Source of the DNA: Flammula alnicola
Lineage: Eukaryota; Basidiomycota; Agaricomycetes; Agaricales; Strophariaceae
Direction of reading: 5' to 3'
NCBI GenBank assembly: GCA_015499995.1
Contig: JADNRV010000753.1
Location: 1 to 14,440, forward strand
DNA length: 14,440 bases
Shown here: one piece after another, positions 9,237-14,440 of the stretch
Position numbering within the stretch: position 1 is the first letter of the stretch
Layout: the number at the start of each line of letters is the position of its first letter
Program-made: the position numbers and the translations under genes
The notes under the pieces: model-generated
Databases searched by the model: none
The model's input: only the letters and a program-made list of their open reading frames with translations
Told to the model about the DNA's origin: nothing

Positions 9237-9500
9237 CCTTCTCGACTCCTGAAACCTTTTGATTAAGTAGTTTAGACTCTTTAATACTACGTGCTTATAG
9301 CGCGTCCGTCTTTTCGTCTCCGTAATCTCATTTATTCTACATGACTCGTGTACTCATAGCCTAGTATAAATAGACTTTTTGTACAGGACAAGACAGTCAA
9401 TCATACAGTTTTAACCTGTTCATTCGATTCTCGCGCTATCTAAGTATCTACCATGTGCCAACTCACCTTTCAGTGACTGCCACGCCTCTGAAAGCTCCCA
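9237..9500 (+). promoter_or_regulatory. TATA-containing, LTR-like or promoter DNA
   Basis: TATAAATA at 9365-9372 is followed by a T-rich tract, CAGTCAATCA and pyrimidine-rich DNA, ending at CTACCATGTGCC (ATG at 9453). The frame after that ATG stops after seven codons. The organisation resembles a fungal promoter or the middle of a retrotransposon LTR, but no second copy exists here, and TG...CA termini with a target duplication could not be fixed. Confidence 0.3.
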
Positions 9501-10200
9501 ATGGTCACAGGCCGCGTGCGGCCAGAGCAGGGGCTTGCTCCGAGCGGCGTTGCGCCTCTCCACATTGTCAATGCTTATGAATTATTGCGCATCCGACATC
9601 GCCATGATACTATAAGTATGCATGTCCATGCCGTTCACGGTGCATCGTGCATACCTTGGCTATCTATAACCCTTGTCAAGCAAAGAATGTGAGTTGCAGG
9701 CCTATAAACAGCACCTACACTACTCTTCTCTACTGTACTTGTGCTCGGGGATCTTGATCATGACCGCTTGCCCAGATCGATGTCTCTGCCTTAGCGCTTA
9801 CGTGCTCTGGATTTTCCTCGATCTTCCGACACCTACGCGCGAATTCGGTTTGCCCTCTATAATAGAATAGTCATTCAGAGATGCGTTTCCATCGATCGAA
9901 GACAGAAATCGTGGACTCGCCAACGCCGTCCGGGACCTGCAAGGGCCAGTCAAGAGTGTAGCTGGCTGGTGTCTATGATGATATAAGTAAATGCTGCAGC
10001 GCCATAGCAGTACATTGTCATACATAAACCGACAGGTACGGTACCTACAAATGAAATGAACTTCAAAGTGCGTGTGCTAGGTGGAAGGACAGCTTGAAAG
10101 GAAGGGGTGGAATTTTTCCGGCGAGTTTAAATTACAACCTGTACACCATTATAGCAACCGCCACGGAGCAATAGGAGTGCACATGGAATGATGCAGATTT
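9501..10200. other. No supported gene
   Basis: A CTATAAAC box at about 9703 precedes ATG at 9760 by some 55 bp, but the frame there is only about 36 codons (starting MTACPDRCLCLSAYVLWIF). It has no recognisable motif and could be chance. A 13-base palindrome AGGTAC-G-GTACCT lies at 10034-10046, about 280 bp upstream of the terpene synthase start. Confidence 0.4.
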
Positions 10201-10239
10201 AATGATACTACAGGTGCTAAGAGACTTACTAGTGTTTGG

Positions 10240-10246
10240 TATAAAG
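10240..10246 (+). promoter_or_regulatory. TATA box of the terpene synthase
   Basis: TATAAAG lies 79-85 bases upstream of the proposed ATG at 10325, a normal spacing for a fungal core promoter. The start itself has a good context (CGCCATGG). The palindrome at 10034-10046 is a candidate upstream element. Confidence 0.5.
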
Positions 10247-10324
10247 AGGGCTTTTGGGAACAGCAGACCGCAGTTGTTCCCTAGCATTCAACGCATCCTA
10301 TCTACAGCATTGAGCTCAGTCGCC

Positions 10325-11587
10325 ATGGTTAACCCTACACAAACTCAATATCTATCCCAGACCTGCTTGCTGCCTGGCCCTGGTCCCGGGACAAGAACCC
10401 TGCGTTGGACAAAAACGTGGAAGACGAAGCGAATGCCTGGGTCGCTTCCTTGGGTCTATTTGACCTCCACAACTCAAGAAATTTAAGGCTTGCGACTTTA
10501 GTTGTCCACTTCTATCGCGGCATGAATAGATGTTGACGATTCATATATGTCTTTAGATCTTCTTGCGGCTCTCACTGGCCCGATCAAGGCAAAGGTGGTT
10601 CTTTACTGAATTCTGACCTACGTATTCATCTTCATGGCATACCAATACAGATTACCTTCGCATTTCTTGCGACCTATGAACTTCTACTTCGCATTCGATG
10701 AATATACGACGTGGCCAACAAAGACGAGGCGATGAAAATTTCTTACGATGTCATGGAGGCCTTTCGAACAGGAAACATCCTCGGGCAATGCAAAGATCAC
10801 GGAGATGGCGAAACAGTTAGTGACATATATCTCGTAGTGCGAGTTGGGCTTACCACTGTTCCAGATTTTTCGAAAGGACTGTCAGTGTCGTCGGCGAGGA
10901 TACCCTTGGCATTGACAGTTCATTGCTGATTTCGATGCATACGCCAAATCGATTATTCAGGAAGCAGATGACAGAGTCGGGCGGATCAGAACCATGAGGA
11001 TATTTCAATCTTCGAAGAGATACGTGTGGAGGGAAGCCTAGCTTCTCGTTCTTTGGACTGGGTCTGTTCATTCCAAACGAGGTGTTCGAGCATCCGCTCA
11101 TGCAATCGCTCACTGAGAGCGCAACGGATCTTATTGCAATGACCAACGTTAGTTTTTCTATTACCTTTTACTGAGAACTTCTGACATGTTGCTAACTCTC
11201 TGATATATTATACAGGACATGCATTCCTACGGCCTCGAACATGCACGCGGTCTGGACGGGCACAACGTTGTCACTGCAATTATGCACGAACATAACCTTG
11301 ACTTTCAAGGCGCATTGCATTGGCTCTCTGGATATGCCACTAAAACGGTTGCGAAATTCCTGGCCGACCAGAAGAGCTTGCCATCTTGGGCCTGAGGTTG
11401 ACAGCGCCGTCCAGGAGTACATTAACCGGATGGGAGATGTGTTCGTGGATATGACGCCTGGAGCTACGAGACGAACCGGTACTACGGCAAGAATGGCTTA
11501 GAAGTGCAGAAGACCCGCAAGATTACTTTACAACCCCGCGACGTTGGGTATGTCACCAGGGAGCAGCTTGAGTTCGGTGTGGCTTAA
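10325..11587 (+). CDS. Class I sesquiterpene synthase, frame broken
   Basis: Enzymes of this family ionise farnesyl diphosphate with Mg2+ and cyclise it in the cytosol. Exons are 10325-10500, 10557-10594, 10651-10815, 10865-11147 and 11216-11587; the four introns are 49-68 bp. Read through its frame breaks, the product is about 348 residues, normal for basidiomycete synthases. Visible in order are the N-terminal PDLLAAWPWSRDKNP, CDFNLLAAL, the Asp-rich motif DEYTD (about residues 89-93), YFNLRRDTCGGKPSF, the NSE-type NDMHSYGLE (224-232, split by intron four after Asn), and RYYG (313-316) before the C terminus. The DEYTD form suggests the group containing protoilludene-type cyclases; that is inference. 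The frame breaks at ten sites, needing 13 single bases, with no nonsense substitution. It may be intact in the organism and damaged only in the sequence; otherwise it is a young pseudogene. No tailoring gene is beside it. Confidence 0.9.
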
Positions 11588-12060
11588 ATTGGCTCAGTGC
11601 CGGTACAACGTTATAGATACGATACAGTATCATAGGCTTCGAATATGTACAGTTTGCAAATTTGGCTTTACGACATGCCTCGGTCACTTCCGCGATATCT
11701 GTGTGGCTTGCATATTTAGGCGCCCAGAGGATAAGCAGTTGTCGGGCTGGCGTGCCATTCTGATGTCATACAGCATAGGGATCTGAGTATGCGCGTTGCC
11801 ACCGAAGCCGTAGGATTGACCTAACCTTGGCCATTGATCCCGCCCGCAACCTCCGGCGCTAAAATTCACGCCCTCCGCCATGTGCTGCAATTCGAACATT
11901 TACAGCGCTAGGAACGATGCGCAATGAGGGGGCGGGATGTCGAAGATAGCAATATCGACTGTTGCTTGCGACTCCTTGACCCAGGACCGAGCCCTCGGTC
12001 ACAATCCGCAGATACGTTGTACGACGTGGAGGGTATCTAGATGGCGGAGGCGGTAACGAT
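11588..12060. other. No supported gene
   Basis: This is the 3' flank of the terpene synthase. It holds only short frames; no AATAAA hexamer is visible directly after the stop at 11585-11587. A short palindromic GATAC-rich tract lies around 11617-11632. Confidence 0.5.
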
Positions 12061-12062
12061 GT

Positions 12063-12306
12063 TGATAAGGGGTTTGCAGGGTGCCGAGGGTGTAAGCAGA
12101 GGTGTCGACGGTGTACGTGGGTTGCATACGCATGACCGCTGGTGAGTCTCTAGCCTCCTGGTTCCAGTTCTGGTGGCCGTTCTGGGTCCATAGGCATGGG
12201 CATTGTTGGCGGAGTACTGGCACCACTCGCTGTCTTCGAACACCGTACCACAATTCTGATCCCTCTCTCCGTGTTCCATAGTCTCTCGCCGAACAGCTCA
12301 ACGCCC
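12063..12306. repeat. Dispersed repeat, copy A
   Basis: This is the shorter, uninterrupted copy of the repeat at 8846-9236, in the same orientation and about 3.2 kb away, so the two copies bracket the terpene synthase. On the plus strand both copies contain GGTGAGTCT and later CCATAG, which could be read as intron borders. On the minus strand a 100-codon frame is open. Which strand, if any, was coding is undecided. Confidence 0.75.
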
Positions 12307-12631
12307 TGCCGACACTCGTCCAGACACTCGCCGCCCCACAGTAGCTCGGTTAGTTAGCTCTTCGTATTGCCGTAGGTGTGTCTCAACATCCTCGCTTGCT
12401 AGTGCTTGCGATGTCCTCTTTACGATGCGATTTGGTACGCTGCAGAAAATTTCACCCTAAGACCATAAGACCGTATCGCAACACCGCCATGTCTCCAGAA
12501 CACCTAAACGACCCCAGATACGAGCTTCCTGCGAGTCAGGAATGAGTCCATAGACCGTAGATGAGATGTATGTATGTACGCACCTATGCAATGACAAGAT
12601 CTCTTCTGGGCACTGCATCGTGTCTTCGTGG
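12307..12631. other. No supported gene
   Basis: Nothing recognisable apart from the left target-site copy (TGG, 12629-12631) of the following MITE. GTACGCTGCAG occurs at both 12437 and 8807, weak further evidence that repeat-related DNA continues here. Confidence 0.4.
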
Positions 12632-12823
12632 CACTGCTGCGGCCGGAGTATTTTGACGGGGGGTCAAAACATGATGGCAGGTTGTTAGAATTTTGTGTAT
12701 ATTTTGCCACCATATTTTGCCGGCACTTAAGGTGGAACACATGACTGCAAAATGTGATGGCAAAATTCAAACAACTTGCCGCGCATTTCGACTCCCCAGC
12801 AAAATAGTCCGGGCACAGCAGTG
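12632..12823. mobile_element. CACTG-ended MITE with TGG target duplication
   Basis: The 192-bp unit begins CACTGCTG (12632-12639) and ends CAGCAGTG (12816-12823). Imperfect inverted similarity extends inward for roughly 80 bases per arm, through TATTTTG, a G-rich block, GTTGTT and GAATTTTG. TGG is present directly outside both ends (12629-12631 and 12824-12826). CACT(A/G) termini with a 3-bp duplication are characteristic of the CACTA/EnSpm group, so a non-autonomous CACTA-like element is the best reading. Repeated TTTTGCC blocks inside resemble the subterminal repeats of that group. It has no coding capacity; the minus frame across it is a shadow. Confidence 0.75.
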
Positions 12824-12965
12824 TGGGTGAGATCAAGCGTGGGTACATAATCTAACAAAGGCAAAATGTCAACAAAGGACAAGAGAGGGCGTAAGAAAAG
12901 TTATTCAATGCATCCAATTCTCATCGAAGCCTATCGCAGCTCAGCCGAGACCGTCAAAGATTTCA

Positions 12966-12971
12966 TTTATT
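12966..12971 (-). terminator. Possible polyadenylation signal
   Basis: AATAAA on the minus strand overlaps the stop of the last possible exon of the membrane-protein gene. Position and orientation fit its 3' end, but the exon assignment is tentative. Confidence 0.35.
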
Positions 12972-13946
12972 GAGCATTTACACGACTCAAGAGGCTACGA
13001 TAATAGATGTAATGTCCTCGTACGTACCTTGATAGACGTGCAGCACATTGCACTGACTTCTGGCTTGCGTGCATCCAACCACCACAAGGCCGAAAGGGAG
13101 AAAAGGAAAAGAAGGAGAACAACACAGAACGGTCACGTACCTGGATAAAAACTCCTGCCCGGGGTATTAAAAGCCCGTGCGGGTGCGCGCGTCTGGCGGC
13201 ATTTCGGCGTCGACGAGTTCGGGCATTTGGAAACTGCAATACTCTAGACGAGGGGGTTAGGTTGATATGTAACACATGGCCAAGACGAGGAGCGACGTAC
13301 AGAACCGGCGCCTGACCTACGTCAACATTATGTCAGATGGAGTAGGATCAGATGGAGGAGGAAAAGAAGAAAAACGCCAAAAAAACGCACCCGGGCCGTA
13401 GGATTAATCCGAATATTCCCCTCAATCGCCTGATTCTGCTTCTGATCCCCAAAAAACCGCAGGACGAGATAAAAAATAAACAAGCACAGCAGCGCCAGAA
13501 TCAGGAACACAAGCATCCCTACGTTGACTCTTGAGGATCCCGCGCCACGGAAAGGAATGTGTGGGTTTGTACTAGTCCCTTGAAACAGACCAATATAACA
13601 CATGACAATCGATTCTGGTGCAAAAACGTCGACGACCCGTTGGTGGGCGAGGCCAAGAGGCGGGCGTCCTCGAGGAGGTGCAGGGTGTTCATAGCCGAAC
13701 GGTATGCGCCGGTGGCGCTGCGGACGGGGTCGGGTAGCGCGGTGGGCGGCACAAAGTCGACGTATTGTGCGGTGTCGCCGCTGTCGGATGGTGGGCCTCC
13801 TTCGCGGAGGTGCTGCGTGCCGGCTGAGCTGGTGGCGCTGCCACTAATCATGATGGAGGAGGGAGCGTCGTCGGTGTTGTTGTGGGATATGGAGATATGG
13901 GAGGGGTCGAGAGGGGAGTGACGAGAGGGGAGCGTGCACTCGCCAT
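12967..13946 (-). CDS. Unrecognised single-pass membrane protein
   Basis: Read leftwards from ATG at 13946 (MASARSPLVTPL), one missing base leads into DPSHISISHNNTDDAPSSIM and a long Ser/Thr/Pro/Asp-rich region that includes GDTAQYVDFVPPTALPDPVR. Near 13600 the frame changes again: either a base is missing in a T run, or there is an 83-bp intron ending CAACGTAG. Then comes one strong membrane helix, GMLVFLILALLCLFIFYLVL, followed by RFFGDQKQNQAIEGNIRINP. The layout suggests a low-complexity N-terminal domain and a helix near the C terminus. An intron at 13317-13390 (GTGCGT...GTAG) is likely; without it the frame stops at 13328 after a second hydrophobic stretch. Further exons down to a stop at 12967 beside AATAAA are tentative. 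I recognise no family. Confidence 0.5.
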
Positions 13947-14398
13947 CGAGTCGTCAAAACCTTGTTCCTACGAGAAGAAAAAAGTCGTGCGTGGGCGATT
14001 GAGGTCCTGCCAACACGGTTGCCTCCTATGTGACGACGACAGCGACGACAAAGCGAAAAGAGAGGCGGCGAAAAACGAAGAGAGGGATGGAGAGAGTGTG
14101 GTAGTGTATCAAGTAAGCGAACCACCTTGCTGACATAATCTCTCCCATCTACAGTACTCGTTCTCTTTGTTGGTTTTTATCAATGTCCGACGTCTCGAAC
14201 GACCCTCGACCTTTGCTGTCCATGCGTATGGCGGGGTGAAAGTGGGCTTGTATGTACCGCCTGTAGTTAATATAACCCACGTAATTACTCGATATTACTC
14301 GATACCGTCTTGTCCATCGCATCACATCGCATCACCCATCCATGATGATCCATCCATCCGTTATACGCCATGTCTGATACCTGCGGCCAACAATACCC
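13947..14398. promoter_or_regulatory. Shared divergent promoter region
   Basis: About 450 bp separate the minus-strand ATG at 13946 from the plus-strand start at 14399. The minus-strand side is a pyrimidine-rich leader (about 13960-14110), and the plus side ends in CATC/CATCC repeats (14317-14360) close to the start. TATAACCC at 14271 could serve the plus gene. The layout implies co-regulated divergent transcription, an inference from spacing alone. Confidence 0.4.
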
Positions 14399-14440
14399 AT
14401 GGTAACCCGTGCGGCCCTCGCCCCGCTCTACGTCTCGCCT
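14399..14440 (+). CDS. Start of a gene running off the window
   Basis: ATG at 14399 (CCCATGG context) opens MVTRAALAPLYVSP and is still open at the window end. An alternative ATG at 14370 gives MSDTCGQQYPW and then a stop; a single missing base would join it to another open frame. With 14 codons, no family can be proposed. Confidence 0.3.
   Translation, partial: MVTRAALAPLYVSP

Noticed and set aside
9237..9460. Solo LTR
   Set aside because: The TATA box and T-rich tract look right, but no TG...CA ends, target duplication or second copy could be identified.
10202..10486. 94-codon plus-strand ORF as a separate protein
   Set aside because: Its second half is a shadow of terpene synthase exon one in another frame; upstream of 10325 it covers the promoter and TATA box.
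8688..12306. Terpene biosynthetic gene cluster
   Set aside because: No P450, oxidoreductase, transporter or regulator is recognisable next to the synthase; both flanks are repeat DNA.
12504..12848. Cys-rich 114-codon minus-strand ORF
   Set aside because: It lies across the CACTG MITE and its flanks; the composition follows the inverted repeat, with no domain pattern.
1..14440. CRISPR array, phage or bacterial operon
   Set aside because: There are no regularly spaced repeats, no bacterial ribosome binding sites and no tightly packed genes; the spliced genes indicate a eukaryote.

Overview
The window reads as nuclear DNA of a filamentous basidiomycete (probably an agaricomycete). This is inferred from short GT-AG introns of about 44-83 bp with TTGAC/CTGAC/CTAAC-like branch sites, pyrimidine-rich 5' leaders, moderate GC, and one clearly recognisable gene, a class I sesquiterpene synthase of the fungal type with a DEYTD metal-binding motif. 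Most of the window is gene-poor and repeat-rich.

Layout. 1-3066: no gene I can support, only short open frames and microsatellite-like tracts. 3067-3254: a small MITE-like element with about 41-bp terminal inverted repeats (TIRs). 3400-3900: promoter-like, pyrimidine-rich DNA with a 38-bp perfect direct repeat. 3894-4353 (-): a possible small membrane protein. 4500-4700 and 5700-5760: two clusters of the hexamer GTGTCG/CGACAC, the first forming a hairpin. 6069-6672: long and nested inverted repeats, probably a non-autonomous transposon. 7645-8572 (+): a multi-exon gene I do not recognise, with several GTAAGT donors. 8846-9236 and 12063-12306: a dispersed duplication flanking the terpene synthase. 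10325-11587 (+): the sesquiterpene synthase. 12632-12823: a second MITE with CACTG ends and a TGG target duplication. 12967-13946 (-): an unrecognised Ser/Pro-rich protein with one membrane helix. From about 14399 (+): the start of a divergently transcribed gene that runs off the window.

The main result is the terpene synthase. It spans five exons and four introns, and the DEYTD motif, the NSE-type motif and the RY pair are all present. Its reading frame is broken at ten places, and every break is repaired by supplying one or two missing bases, nearly all next to an identical base. I found no nonsense substitution or insertion. The same signature (one missing base in a homopolymer) could explain frame changes in the two minus-strand genes. 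Either the locus decays by small deletions, or the assembly carries uncorrected homopolymer deletions; the second seems more likely. It also means that an ordinary open-reading-frame search underestimates the genes here.

No P450, transporter or other tailoring gene is recognisable beside the synthase, so a terpene cluster cannot be claimed from this window. Its flanks are repeat sequence on both sides.
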